Source: Pholiota molesta
Taxonomy: Eukaryota > Basidiomycota > Agaricomycetes > Agaricales > Strophariaceae
Assembly: GCA_014925825.1 (NCBI GenBank)
Contig: JACGCK010000019.1
Coordinates: 455,141-519,140, forward strand
Direction of reading: 5' to 3'
DNA length: 64,000 nt
The position numbers and the translations under genes were made by a program. Shown one piece after another: positions 37,642-49,435 of the stretch. Position 1 is the stretch's first letter. Each line of letters begins with the position of its first letter. The notes under the pieces were generated by a model. It did not search any database, had not been told where the DNA came from, and saw only the letters and a program-made list of their open reading frames with translations.

Positions 37642-38456
37642 AAGACAGCGTTGGAGAAATTAGGGGGGTCAAAAGGAGAGAGAGAGGGAGAGAGAAAGCG
37701 AAGAGTCGAAGATAGGGAGGTCTGAGGATTGCGATGGATGGTTGCGGTGAGACGGATTAGGTGCGTGGGCGAGTGCATGCGTGGAAAGGGTATGTAGAAA
37801 GGATGTGCACATAGCGGAGCGTCGATGGCCCAATGACGGCAGTGGCGGGTCGGAAAAAAAAAAGGACGGACCACAGGTCGAATTCAAGGGATAGCGATGT
37901 AAAGCGAAAGCGACAGTCCGAGAAAGAGGGGCATGTCCGAGTAGTCAAAGAGTCAAATGCATGCCCAGGCCAGGCTCGCGGGCAGTGGGTTCTGCGCGCC
38001 GATAATCCGTGAATATATGTAGTAAAGCGGCCATGAAACGAACGAAAGCAAGAACGAAAAAGATCCCAGATCGGAAGTGGTACATGAGCGTGCAAATGTG
38101 AACCGGTATCTGTGCGGCGAACAAAGAAAAAATAGGGAAAAGAAAGGGAGAAGTCGAAGTCGAAAGTGAGATCAACAAACATTTTGCGGCGAACGTGTAT
38201 GAGGCAGGCGGGGCAGATCAATGGATACACGGGGACGAGGGATATTATCAGAATTCGCGGAAACGGAAATGCTACATGGTGAATTCATTCGGGAGCGGGT
38301 GCTCGATATGTTATCAGTGCTGGCACCGATATGGCGATGGCTCGTCGTGGACGAGCCGTTTTCGTTGGGGCGTAAAGGTCATTGTGGGCCATGAGAGGAC
38401 CACATGTGGATCGATGGCGGTGAGGTGCGGAATGATGGTCATGATATGTCGTTGAC

Positions 38457-38483
38457 AATGATGATGATGATGAAGATGATGAC
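38457..38483. repeat. GAT-rich microsatellite
   Basis: Imperfect GAT/ATG triplet run on the + strand. Confidence 0.8.
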
Positions 38484-38639
38484 TGGCGATGCAGGATTGT
38501 TGTATCGTGGATTGCGCGGATTGCGTGCAGAAAGGCAAAAATCCAGAGATGACGAGCTCGAAAGGGTTGCGCATGAAGCGCACCACCAAACGCAGAGCAA
38601 AAGCAAAAACAAAACAATGATAGCGACGTGCAAAGGGCC

Positions 38640-38648
38640 TATAAAAGG
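38640..38648 (+). promoter_or_regulatory. TATA box TATAAAAGG pointing into the CENP-B-like gene
   Basis: A consensus-grade TATAAAAGG on the + strand about 30 bp before the 3' end of the minus-strand gene 38679-40229. If used, it would start an antisense transcript. Sequence match only. Confidence 0.4.
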
Positions 38649-38678
38649 CCAGCGCACTCTCCCTCCTCCTCGTCCAAC

Positions 38679-40229
38679 CTACCGCGGATAAGGCATCCCA
38701 TTCGCATGGCTGAACAGCAGCACCTTCACATTATGCAGCCCATCTCTATCGCTCTCGGGCACGAGCCCCTCCGGCGCACACCGGTCCACCCACGCAATCA
38801 CCACGTTCAGCGCGTCCTCCGCCTCCTGCAGCGACGGCAGGCGCTGGCCGACCACGCCGAGCGGGATCATCTTCTCGCCGTCGGGGTACGCCTGCGGGCG
38901 CATGTCGAGCTGCTGCTGCTGCTGCGCGTGCGCGTGGTTGAGGAGGTGCGGGTGCTGCAGGTACTCGGCGTGCGGCGCGTCGTACCCCTCGGGCGAGTGC
39001 TGGATCGCGGCGGCGGCGTCGAGCGCGAGCTGCGGCTGCACGGGCGTGTGCGCCGCGCCCGCGGCGGGCGGCGGCGCGTGCACCGCCGGCGCGGGGCCCA
39101 TGTCGGGCGAGGAGTCGGAGCGGTGCCCCTGGGCGTGCGGCGGGATGTGCGCGGACAGGTGCTGCTGCTGCTGGGCCTGGAGCGTGGGGTCGAGCACGAG
39201 GGCGTGTGCGGAGGAGGGGTCGGGGAGGGGGCTGGAGTCGGAGCTGTCCTGCGAGTCCGGCGAGCCGCCCCATTGCTGCTGGGGATGGTGCTGGTGGAGC
39301 GATGGGTGTTGTCCGTAGTTGATGTCCATGTCCATGGCGTGGGCGTGGCTCTGATTCCTACCTTGCGGCAGGCCGAGGCGCGGAGGCGACAGGGAGCCCA
39401 AGTGGTCGGCGGGCTGATGCCATGCACCGCGGCGGATTTCGTGGCGTATCTTGAAGTTCTCGACCCATCCGGAGGAGCCCTTGAAGCGCTCGGTGCTGAT
39501 GCGGAGGTCGCGCGCGATCTCGAGCGCGCGTGTGCGGATGAGGTTGTCGGTGATGTTGATGCCCTGCTCGGTCCAGGCCTGCAACGAGCGCTGCAGGTCG
39601 CGCTCGATCTCGGGGAACTTGCTCGAGCTGGCGATGGGGGAGAAAAGGGAGATCAGCACGGAGACGCATGAGATGGGATGGGGCGTGCGCACCGGTGCCG
39701 GGAGGTCTGCTCATTCGACTCGTCCTCGGGGGAGATGTTGAGCCAGCGCGATTTTTCCTTGAGGATCTTGGAGATGGTGCTGCGCTCGACGTTGAAGGCG
39801 GCGCCGATGTCCTCCTGGCGGGCGTGGGGGTGGTCGATGTGGTAGAGACAGATGTTCTTGCGGTCGACGTCGCGCAGACGGTGCTTGGTGTGCTTTGGCG
39901 GGGGCGGACGCGGGGCAGGCGGGCGTTGGAGGATGCTGCTGGTGGGAGGCGAGAGCGAGGAGAGGGTGCCGTGGTGGGAGGGTGCACGCGAGCCGGAGGA
40001 GAGGGTGCTGCGGGCGGGGGAGACGCCGCGCGGGGCGTCGAGCTCTGAGGTGGAGCGGGGGCGCGAGCGGTGGCGGGGGTTGTCGTAGGGCGCGTAGGAG
40101 GGCGGGGTGTAGACGTCGGGCTGGGGGCGCGATGGGTGAGCTGGGCGGGGGTGGGACTGGGAAACATACCTGGCGACGGCGGAGACTGAATACGTCTGAG
40201 GGCGCGGGGGACGGGTAGTGGTCGGACAT
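38679..40229 (-). CDS. CENP-B/Tc5-type HTH DNA-binding protein, no DDE domain
   Basis: Probable nuclear DNA-binding protein descended from a pogo/Tigger-type transposase. Three exons: MSDHYPSPAPSDVFSLRRRQ, then from about 40108 PDVYTPPSYAPYDNPRHRSR through to about 39696, then about 39628 to the TAG at 38679; both junctions keep frame, giving about 475 residues. The first HTH (CENP-B_N type) reads DVDRKNICLYHIDHPHARQE ... FNVERSTISKILKEKSRWLN. The second (Tc5/CENPB type) reads FPEIERDLQRSLQAWTEQGI ... FKGSSGWVENFKIRHEIRRG. The rest is Gln/His/Ala-rich with runs of Q, and no DDE endonuclease follows. An upstream in-frame ATG exists at 40274. It could be a transcription factor or a centromere/ARS-binding protein; there is no terminal repeat to suggest an active transposon. 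Confidence 0.85.
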
Positions 40230-40340
40230 GTTGAAGTACCAGGAGGCTGGGAGGAGGACGTGAGCAGGGTCCATGGCTGCCGACCAGCCCCATCTTCGCG
40301 GCCTATATAAAGGACACTCACTGTGGACGTACAGAGCAGA
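40230..40340. promoter_or_regulatory. TATA-containing promoter of the CENP-B-like gene
   Basis: TATATAAA at 40304-40311 (reads TTTATATA on the minus strand) lies about 75 bp upstream of the 40229 start and could also serve + strand transcription into the pyrimidine-rich region that follows. Confidence 0.45.
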
Positions 40341-40964
40341 CAGCCATTCAGGCCATTCCCTTTTCTGGACACAAGGCTCCCTCGGCTCCGTCCCTTCGCC
40401 CGCGTCCAGGGCACTGGCCGCCCTGCACCACACCGCTGGCTCCCCCGCGTCCCGCACAGTCCACGCGAGACGCTCGCCTCGCGGGCCACTCATGTCAGAT
40501 CCATCTCAGCCCTGCCACCCTCTTTCCTCTGCGCCGTGTCGTGGAGTGGGATTCTTCGCCTCGCACGTCGATCATCCACACACAGATCCAACCGTAATCT
40601 GCCCTTCGTCTTCTCTTCTTCCTTCCCGTGATTGACCTTTACTTTGGGGTCACTGCTCTGCGATCGCCCTTGCTATCATTGCCCGGAGAGGCCCGTTTGC
40701 CGTTGCCCATTTGCGGGCTGCCGTCTGCCTTGCGTTCAGTCATGGGTCAAAATGCTCCCTATATGCGTGCATCTTCCAGGTCTAGGCTCTCGTTTAGCAT
40801 ACAGTCTTCCATTAGTCTGTCTGTCTATGCGCCATTTTTGTCTTGCTTTTTTCTTTGCGATTTCTAAAAGCTCGCTCGAACCTATACTCAGTCCTTATCT
40901 CCTCCTCTCCTGCCTGCTGTTCTTTCATTTCCCGTATCCACTTCAGTCTTCTCATCCGGGGGCG

Positions 40965-41430
40965 ATGACTCAACCGTCGACGGCGTCTTCGGTATCTATT
41001 TCTGTTCCTATATTGGGATCTTCACCTATACTGACTTTCTTCATCAAGATTCAACTTAAGCGCAACCGCGGCTGCGTCGACGACTTTGCAGCAGCACCCA
41101 ACGCCTGCGATCAGCGTTCATTCTATGTACTGACCAGGTACTCTCTATCTTCGTTCATTTACACTTCCATTTAACTATACTTTTTGGTAGGCCTGCGTAT
41201 GGCTCTGCTACCTTTGTCCTTCCTATTATTGGCGTGGCCTCCCTCCGCCTTTCCGAAGCCGAACAGGACCTGCCTTCCACGAAGCTTCGCAGCGATCCAA
41301 CACAAGGGGTATGTCTTTCAATGCCTAAGTTAAAGCATATTTTCCAGCCTTCCCCCAACCTTCCACGGTCCAGGACCTGCTCCTCTCACTAAAATTGCCT
41401 CCCACTCCCGCGGCTGTCATACCCTCTTGT
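40965..41430 (+). CDS. Possible unrecognised multi-exon gene (5' part)
   Basis: Exon-like pieces with sensible splice signals join in frame: MTQPSTASS, then FNLSATAAASTTLQQHPTPA with ISVHSM, then PAYGSATFVLPIIGVASLRL with SEAEQDLPSTKLRSDPTQG, then LLLSLKLPPTPAAVIP. Codon usage in these pieces resembles neighbouring real genes, and the whole 40.3-44.5 kb stretch is C/T-rich on the + strand, as in transcribed strands elsewhere here. I do not recognise the protein, and the start and 3' continuation (possibly to about 41880 or 42300) are unresolved. It may be a false assembly of chance frames. Confidence 0.28.
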
Positions 41431-42786
41431 CTTCTTGCACTATGTATCCTGTGCACGACTGGACGGCCTTGCTATGTTATGTTACCCCACCTTCTCTGCG
41501 CTCTAGGCTCTCGGACTTCCCAGCTTCTCGCTGGGCGTATATTACGTCCTGCGGTCGTCATTCTGAGAATCTATCTTGGTCTGGTGGTTTTTTTATGGAG
41601 CCCATCTTTTAATTTCAGCTGCTGTACTGCTGGGATCGTACCAAGGGCTGCGGGCCTGACCGCACGCATTGTCGATCGTCGTGCAGTGCACCCCATCGAT
41701 CAGCCGTCGATCCCTTCTCGTCCCTTTCTGCCAATGCAGTACTCGGATAATGTCGCGACGCGCACCTACGAACTGCTTACACAGGATTTTCGGAATGCGA
41801 AAACCGCGAACAACGAATGCCCATCTCGATTCGTCCGGACGAGGTACGCCAAAACCCCTCCAGCCCGAAAGGCTGTATAGCCATCTGGACTCCGAGGCAG
41901 CTTCGAGGGCCGCGACGAGGTGGGTATATGTATACACACAGCCCAAACGGGGCTCACAACTCATAAGGTTGTGTCATCGATTACCGCGCTCTTACATACA
42001 TACGCAACTGGAAAGGCACCTGGAGCCAACAGAGAAACCTTTTAATAACCCCGAGGGTCCTGATCGTAGGCCAATCCCCATGTGTCGCGGAGTGCGAAAC
42101 GCGGCTGGGCATGGTTCGCGGAGTACTGATAGGCACGCTGGGATCACATCGGCGTTGGAGGTTGTTTGTTGGGTTTTTTTCTTTATTGTTTTCTTGATGT
42201 TTTCGTCATTGGAATTGGTTGGCTCCGTGCTCCATGACGGCGTTGGACGGATGTCTGTCTGTCTCGCAGGGCTGGCTGTGGATTATGGAACTCGAAGCTT
42301 TCCGTGGATAAGTATTGGGATGTTTTAGGAAGCCGTGTACATTGCATATGGCGATACGCGGCAGTGCTCATTTCCTGGTCTGATGGCGTCTAATCTCTGT
42401 GTTTTTCTCTGATACGACGCGGTCTTATCGTCGTAGATAATATTGCGAATAATCTGCGACAGAAGTCCTCACGATTTCATGCTCTGTGCGTGTCTGAATT
42501 CGTCATTCTGCCCCGATACTACTATCTGACGAATAACTCGAGAAACGAGTTCTCATGATATCTCTGTATGTTATTTGTTGACAGCGCCAGTATCATTCGA
42601 ATTCGGTCTCTCTTGTTTCCCGATCATCTCTACTTCTGTTCTTCCCCTTCCCGAGATTTACCTAACTGGTGTCCCAAATTTGCGAACGCCTTCGCGAAAA
42701 GGAAGGAGGCTCGAATGATCTGGTGCTCTCTCCATTCTGCGTATGCGTTCTATCCTAGACTGGAGCTCCGAGGTGTCAGGCGTCTT

Positions 42787-43010
42787 TATGGACATTACAT
42801 TAGTGGAAGACACGGGGACAATGTGCACTGAATGCTTATCGCATTTGCTTAGACTCTTACTCCCAGAACCGTCCGAACCCCTCTCGTTCTACCAATGTCA
42901 TCATTCTTTGTGGACATTGCTCTGGTTTGAAGATCTGGGGACAACACTGACTGAATGCTTATCGTATTGGCTTGGGCCAATACTCCCAGAGCTGCCCGAA
43001 TCTTCGCCTC
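42787..43010 (+). repeat. Diverged direct tandem duplication, period about 123 bp
   Basis: Two consecutive copies share TGGACATT, GGGGACAA, ACTGAATGCTTATCG and ACTCCCAGA in the same order, offset by 122-123 bp. An open frame (42743-43174) runs through both, so the copies read TECLSHLL and TECLSYWL in phase. Whether it is coding is unclear. Confidence 0.6.
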
Positions 43011-44660
43011 CAGATCGATTCGGCGCCTTCCAGTGCCTAACTGCGGCCATTATTTTTGCGGGGCCTGGACTTGCGGGTACACGGAGGGGTCTCATGATGG
43101 TCATCTGGGCCACCCTCCTTCGTTTGCTCTTCCTTCTCCCGCGACGGGGGCCGCCCGCGCTCGCGTCGCGATAAGAGGAGTGGTGGCCAGCAGGCCGCAA
43201 GCGAACACTGGATAATTGCCAGTTCGATGGAGGCGTCAGCTGACGGTGCCTGCAGGCGCAGATCCTGGCGTAATGGCCTATGTCCTATCGGGTACTTGAA
43301 CGTATCGGAATCGCGTTATGTCCTATCTGCCTTTTGCGGACGTTTCTGGGCGCTTGGTGCGAGAAGACTTGCGTTTGGGGGTGCTCGGTGCTAACTCGGA
43401 AGGGGTGTTATCTTGCTTTGCGTCGTTTGAGCTGCTGGACATTACGCTGACGATGCCTTTGGGGTGGGGGTAGGGGTCGGCGACGTTTACCTTGTGGCCG
43501 AGCGTTTAATTTGCGGTTGTCGGTATCCGGATATGCAGTTAACTTCTTGTTTGAAATGTTTGACTTATCCTCTTACTCTTAGTTGTTCGTCAAATGTTTA
43601 CTGCCTATCAGGTAGCCGGCGAGGCCGTAACCCACATATACATGCACCTCCTTCTCATTTCTCGTCGCTGTCCCAAATGTCAGTTCTTGGGAAAATCATG
43701 CAGTCGAAAAGGCAGCCGCAGGCGCAACGCGTTCGAAGCAGTGCCGCGTTTCTGCGCGAGCCTGATGTCGCGGACTTGGAAATGCGCCCTCGAGGTGATG
43801 TGCGTGGCTGGGCGACCATGTTCGCGGGGTGCGAAATGGGGGCTGGTGGCATTGCTGGCTGGTTCGTGTCCTGCCCACGGCCTCAAGGCGTGCAGGTATG
43901 GACACAGCGGGGAGAAGGCTCTGCTCAGCTGGTCATGCGCGGTGCTAAGTCGAAAATAGTTTATCCATGACACTTTCGTACTGTTAGGCTGGTACATTGC
44001 GTCACAGCTCATTATTATTCTTGGTCGCTCGTTCGGCTGAGGGTTTCTATCTGTTATCTTCCTATCGTTCTATCTGCGTTTTCTGATTTTTTCTTTGTTT
44101 CTGAAACATTCTCTTCTATTTCATTCCTTCTTCCTTTCTTTCTAGGATCGATTATACCACCCTTCCGGGCATTACGGCGTGAGTGAGACTCCAATGGGGA
44201 CTTGGAAAGATTTGTGTGGCTTCTCCCTAACGAACTTACACTGTACACATCAAACCCAAAGTTCCATAGTTTACTCATAACACGTGTATGCCACCTTGCC
44301 CGTGTCGATTGTCATTCCCAACGGATTTCGGCGCTTATACTTAATAATCTGAATCTCTGCGAAGTACATTCTGTTGACGGATTCGCTTTGCTCCGCCTAT
44401 CGATGCCAGCCACTATCCCTTTTGCGAAACTCGTTCTTATTATCTCTGGATTATTTCTGCCCCGCTGCTGTAAGATGCAGAGATAACGAATAATCCAGCT
44501 GAGGTACCCTCTCGTTTTTGTCGTCATCGAGCGATGAAAGTGGCATATTTCACCGATGCGATAGGGCTGCATTATTCGGCTGATGACCATCGTGTCCAAC
44601 TGCGGAGGCGGGGGAGCTGCATATATTATTACGCATAATTATTATGCGCTGACATTGACA

Positions 44661-44696
44661 GTGCAGCAGGGCTAGCCACGCGGGGACCTGCTGCAC
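44661..44696. repeat. 9-bp inverted repeat GTGCAGCAG/CTGCTGCAC
   Basis: Perfect 9-bp arms around an 18-nt loop. Just upstream (about 44635-44651) lies a second inverted repeat, CGCATAAT-T-ATTATGCG. Confidence 0.65.
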
Positions 44697-47233
44697 TTTC
44701 TTGGATGCGCACGTGGGTTATTGACAGCTACGGTCCACCGACAAGGAGGGTACAAGTTCGATGCGAGGAGATCTGCGCGGATCTTCTGTTCATTTATTGG
44801 GGCGCAGAACTGGGGCTCGTATTATACGAGTAGACTAGCGAGAAAATTCAACTGTGCTTCAAGCTTTCTTTCCCAGAGTCAGTGCCAAGGCGTACATCGT
44901 GTAGGGCCGAGTTTTTGGATGCATTCATTATCAGAGCATCTTCCGCTTCCAAGGAGCGAACCTTGGTCTTGATGGCTGTTCTCATGATACTTGAGCATTG
45001 ACTAATTCTGATCGAAATGATTTGAGGTATGTCCTCAAGGCATACGCTTTCGATAGTCTCCTTGATAGTCGAGCGAACTGCCGTCCATTAGCTGCCCACC
45101 GCCGCCAGCATTTAGATATTCGACGGTTTAAGGTTGTGTAAGTCGAAAAGGACCCCATTTCTGCAGATCAATCTTGAGATCGCTCATGCTTTTCATTACG
45201 CCCTATATATGTGCCATGCGAGATCTATGTCAGTTAATTTTGAATAGCGTTGCGATTGGATAATGGTCAGTAGGAGGTAATACATAACTTATCGGAAGGT
45301 GTTCATGAATCAGTTCTGATGGCTGCGGCGTTGGTATGTACATCTTTAGAGAAGTTTATACACTCGCCAGTTTATTCTCTAGCCCACAGGTTCCAGGGAC
45401 CTCTGAGACAGTCAAATGCAAGAAAGGCTGGAGTGCTAAAATTGCTTATATTTTATTTTCACCGGGCCAGTCTCACGGAAAGTCCTGCAGATAGATGGAT
45501 AAGGTTTGCAGGTTCAATCCTTCCTTCCTGAAAAGGATCACTACTAAAAATGGAATAAACAACCCTGAAGCCTGAAGCTTGATTGGAGGATTGTTCCTAA
45601 ACACAATGGGCATAGAACATAAATACAGGTCGTCTTGCCCAATCGGATCCTCGGAAAATAGTCCTATCATAGTACGCCACCCAATATTATTGAGGCCTTT
45701 GGCTGTAGGAATTTTCCGTTACTTATTTCTCCTCGGATTCATTCAAGATTGAGAACTTTACCAGCTATCAGCGGTAGTTATTGATGATAACAACTCAGAC
45801 CTCTTGTCATGACCGCGAATTCCACATGATTTTACTCAATATTAATACTCGGCAGTTTGAATTGAATGAACCTGCAGATCTTAGGCGTTCCTGCGCCGTA
45901 TGATGTAAATCGATGACAGTGGGGAGTGGGAGTGGCTTTAATAATTGAATAGCTTTGGGCACTCCGGGCGATTATCAGATGGATTTCTTGGCCAGTATAC
46001 AAACTACGTGCATATAAACGTACAGAAGTTGTTTGTCAGAAGGTGAATTCTACATTTGTCGAACAAATTTTATATTCACTACCGCTACGGTAGTCGTACC
46101 CATTATAGAAAGCAAGCTTATATGACAGAAAGAGATGTAAGCAAGGTTTCTAGGCTAAAAAAATTAAGTGACAAAGGAGCTATTTAGAGATAAGTATATG
46201 GCAATGTTGGGAGAGCATGTATAATAATAGGATTACTGGATTTCAAGAAATGGAAAGATAACTTGATTGTCCCAAAAACAGTCATCCTGTTTGAAAACAA
46301 GATGACACTCTAGTATTACTTTTATGAGCCTGTAGGAAAGAAGCTCTCTTGCACAACCACCGAAAAATATAACAAGTACCTTCTTTTGGCCTGTATGGGA
46401 AGATAATTATAACGACATCATACTCCGCTTTTAGATGGTAAACAGACATCCAAGTGCTTAAGGGTAACTCGTAGCTTTACCGCCCGAGAATTGTTTTGGT
46501 TGCGGGGTGATTTTCTCTTATTGATTGTCATGGCGTCAGACCGTTGTGATTGGGAGAATTTACATGTACATACTCAAACGCTACTCTGTCATGATGTACG
46601 CAAGTCAGGAGCGTGTTCTTGGGTGCGACTCTAGGAGATTCGCCGCCTGATCGAGTGGTTGTTACCTGCTCCGAATATGCCGGCCTCTAACTATTTTCCC
46701 TCTCCTTCATTGGAAACTTATTCACTGATTCTGTAACTACGTTTATGCCATAGTTAGTACCTAATATGAAAGATCACTTTTTAAAAAATTCATAGGGGCT
46801 TTTTTTTAAGAATAAAATTGGTTATCTGCCTCAGCCAGAATCACCTGCCTCGCGCCTCCGTTGGTCGGGCGAAAGGGATGTGACGTTATCCCTTGGAAGA
46901 TGGGCAAACCGTTTCTGAAGTGGGATCGAGAGTAAGTAAATGCCGCGGAGATTGAAATTCAAGTTGCACCAATCAGGTGCATGTGAAACCGAGGGCATGT
47001 CCGCCGGCTATTAGCGGTTCTGCTTTCCTTTCACAACCTTTACCAGTGTAAGTAAGGCCCTCCGTGAAGGCTTTCAAGAAGCGCCTTTCTCCTCGCTGCT
47101 CTGTGATAAGATCACAAAACAACTGAAGACTCCCCGTGATAGTCGCTCTAATAGTCGGCATGAACCGGTTCCATGACTCAATTTCGGTTGGGATCGGAAA
47201 ATTGGCTATGTACATATGTTGACGCTCCCTGCA

Positions 47234-47240
47234 TATAAAA
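47234..47240 (+). promoter_or_regulatory. AOX TATA box (TATAAAA)
   Basis: TATAAAA about 75 bp before the AOX start codon, followed by a purine-rich stretch. The position fits a core promoter for an inducible gene. Confidence 0.55.
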
Positions 47241-47310
47241 AGGGAGAGAGGGACTTCTGGTCTTCGCACCCGAAGGCGCAAAACTTCTATATTATCATCT
47301 ATCGACTATT

Positions 47311-49073
47311 ATGATCACGACATCATTGGTCAAATCGGCCTCTCCTGCTCTAAAGTTAACTTGCTCAGCTGCTCATTATGCCGCTTTCTCCGCGTTAACA
47401 GTACCAGCCGCCCGTGGGACTTTGCTTCATGGAACCCTAGCAAAGCAGCCCACCGTGGCGAGTTGCAGGAATATCTCTACCTCCTCAATCCTATACAATG
47501 ACGCCATGTCCAAGAGATCCCCTCTAGATGTTCCTCCGATGCATAGAGGTATGCAGAAGTCATCTTGCCCCCTGTTATTATGATGTCATCATCGTCTTAC
47601 TGGGTTTTCTCCAGTCCCACCAGATATTCGGAATCAGGATGTTGGCACCATTCCAGCGCAGAAAGTTCCAGACAAAATCCAGGGGGATTGGGTTTTATTT
47701 CATCCCGTCTATTCTCCGGAGGAGCTTAAGGCTGTTGAGGTAATGAAGTTCACGTTTTTAGTCCCGATAAACCTTTTTCAAGCACGAAATTTTAGGTCCT
47801 TCATCATAAAGAAAAAACCATGGGAGATACGTTTGCTCGCGCCCTTGTCAGTTTCGCTCGACGAACCTTTGACTTTGTATTGGGTTATAAGCATCCTGAC
47901 AAGCCTCCTTCGCCCGATATGACCTTGGATCAGTTGCGGAAAGCGGGTTATGTGCTTTCAGAAAAACAATGGCTTGACGTGAGGCTTCACGTACATGCCA
48001 TTTCAGATTTTGAAATCTGACATACATGATTTGATAGCGTATCTTGTTTTTGGAGTCCATAGCTGGTTGCCCTGGGATGGTCGCCGCAACTCTTCGTCAC
48101 TTGCAAAGCCTGCGTCTTATGGTGAGCACTGTCTTGATGTATAGTCTAGGTCAACAACGGCTAATTTCTACTTCAGCGTCATGACAGCGGCTGGTAAGTT
48201 CAGAAGATCTCGCCTCCTTTTGAAAATGCTTACACCATAATAGGATTCATACTCTTTTGGAGGAGGCCGAAAATGAGCGAATGCATCTGATGTATGCTCT
48301 CTCTTCGTATATTCCTTCATAGATTCTTTTGTTAATATCGCTTTACCAAGGTCCTTTATGACTCTTCGAAAGACGACTCCCTTCTATCGTCTTATGATTC
48401 TTGGAGCTCAGGGAATCTTCTACAATCTATTTTGTGAGTACGTTCAAAGATATCCTGGAACGAACGTTGTGTTGATTCTTTGCTTGTAAGTTATTTCGTA
48501 TTTGATATCTCCAAAGATTTGTCATCGATTCGTCGGTTATCTGGAAGAGGAGGCAGTCATAACTTAGTGAGTATCTTTTTTTGAATGGTCAATCACCATC
48601 ATCAACTTTTTCTACAGTACGCGGTGTATCTCTGATTTGGAAGCTGGTAAAATTCCGGAATGGTAACTTTCTGATTCACTGCGTCATGATGGCCCGGAAT
48701 ACTCACAATCGCTATTGTAGGACTAATGAACCAGCTCCGGAAATTGCTATAAATTATTGGCGCCTTCCGAAAGACGCCAAGCTGTTGGACATGATATACG
48801 CAGTGAGGTCTGATGAAACCACTCACAGATTCGTAAATCATAGTCTAGCCAACTTGGACCCTTCGACGGACGTCAATCCCTTTGCCATACGTGAACCCGA
48901 CATGCTTGTCAAAGGCAAAAAGATCGAGTATGTGACTTGGAAGTTCACCATCGTTGCAGTTCGTTAACAATTCCATCGTTAGGTTCGCACGTTCGGAATC
49001 TGAAGAGTACGTGAAACAATCTCACGAACTGTTATCGGAGATCAAGCAGCAAGGCAAGGAGGAGAATGCATAA
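47311..49073 (+). CDS. AOX1: Mitochondrial alternative oxidase
   Basis: Inner-membrane di-iron ubiquinol oxidase that bypasses complexes III and IV. The Ala/Ser-rich N-terminus [20 protein letters not shown] and the following stretch act as presequence. About ten exons join in frame to about 380 residues: [55 protein letters not shown] (first iron-ligand Glu), [13 protein letters not shown] (Glu and His ligands), [15 protein letters not shown] (Glu ligand) and [20 protein letters not shown] (Glu and His ligands). All di-iron ligands are present. Small departures from consensus: GCPGM where GVPGM is usual, and SDETTH where ADEAxH is usual. Probably active. Confidence 0.95.
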
Positions 49074-49435
49074 GCCGACTACATCATTACTTTTCTTATC
49101 CATCGACGATTATTGCAATATTTTTATGTTAATCTAATTGTATATAGGCTTACTTACTTTACATGCATACCACTCAATTCGGAAGTTTTCCATTTTTCCA
49201 TTGTTACATACGCAACATTACTTACAAATAGACTTCAATCCTCTTTAATCCCCTTCCTGCCGATTGGAGCTATGAGCTGCTATGAGGCGCTTTTAGTGAT
49301 GATCTATTTTTGGATTCACTATGACAGCCTATGCCATCATCATTGAAGTTCGAGTTCAGCTCGCTCTTTCGTCATCACATTCCATACGTCCTGCAGTGAT
49401 CTATCGCTGCTAGAGCTCAAAGGTCTGAACACTAG
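49074..49435. other. Intergenic between AOX and the SPO71-like gene
   Basis: AOX 3' flank and promoter of the next gene; nothing specific recognised. Confidence 0.5.

Larger units (their letters stand above)
36664..38678. other. Intergenic and 3' flank of the CENP-B-like gene
   Basis: About 2 kb with no gene recognised. The part from 37.6 to 38.6 kb is C/T-rich on the minus strand, consistent with a 3' untranslated region of the CENP-B-like gene. It includes GTAT and GA microsatellites and a GAT-rich tract. Confidence 0.5.
41431..47230. other. Gene-poor region
   Basis: Nearly 6 kb without a gene I can support. 41.4-44.5 kb is pyrimidine-rich on the + strand and may be transcribed. It contains a diverged tandem duplication (42787-43010) and, at 44.6-44.7 kb, two neat inverted repeats. 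45-47.2 kb is AT-rich with nothing recognised, up to the AOX promoter. Confidence 0.45.

Noticed and set aside
37617..37900. Tyr/His/Ile-rich minus-strand frames as genes
   Set aside because: They are translations of the GTAT and GA microsatellites and the surrounding C/T-rich strand.
38628..39671. 347-codon + strand open frame as a protein gene
   Set aside because: It is the mirror of the well-supported minus-strand CENP-B-like exon in very GC-rich DNA; its composition (Arg/Val/Leu runs) fits an antisense shadow.
45505..45531. tRNA-like T-loop GGTTCAATCCT
   Set aside because: No matching acceptor stem, D-arm or anticodon arm could be drawn upstream. No other tRNA was seen in the window.
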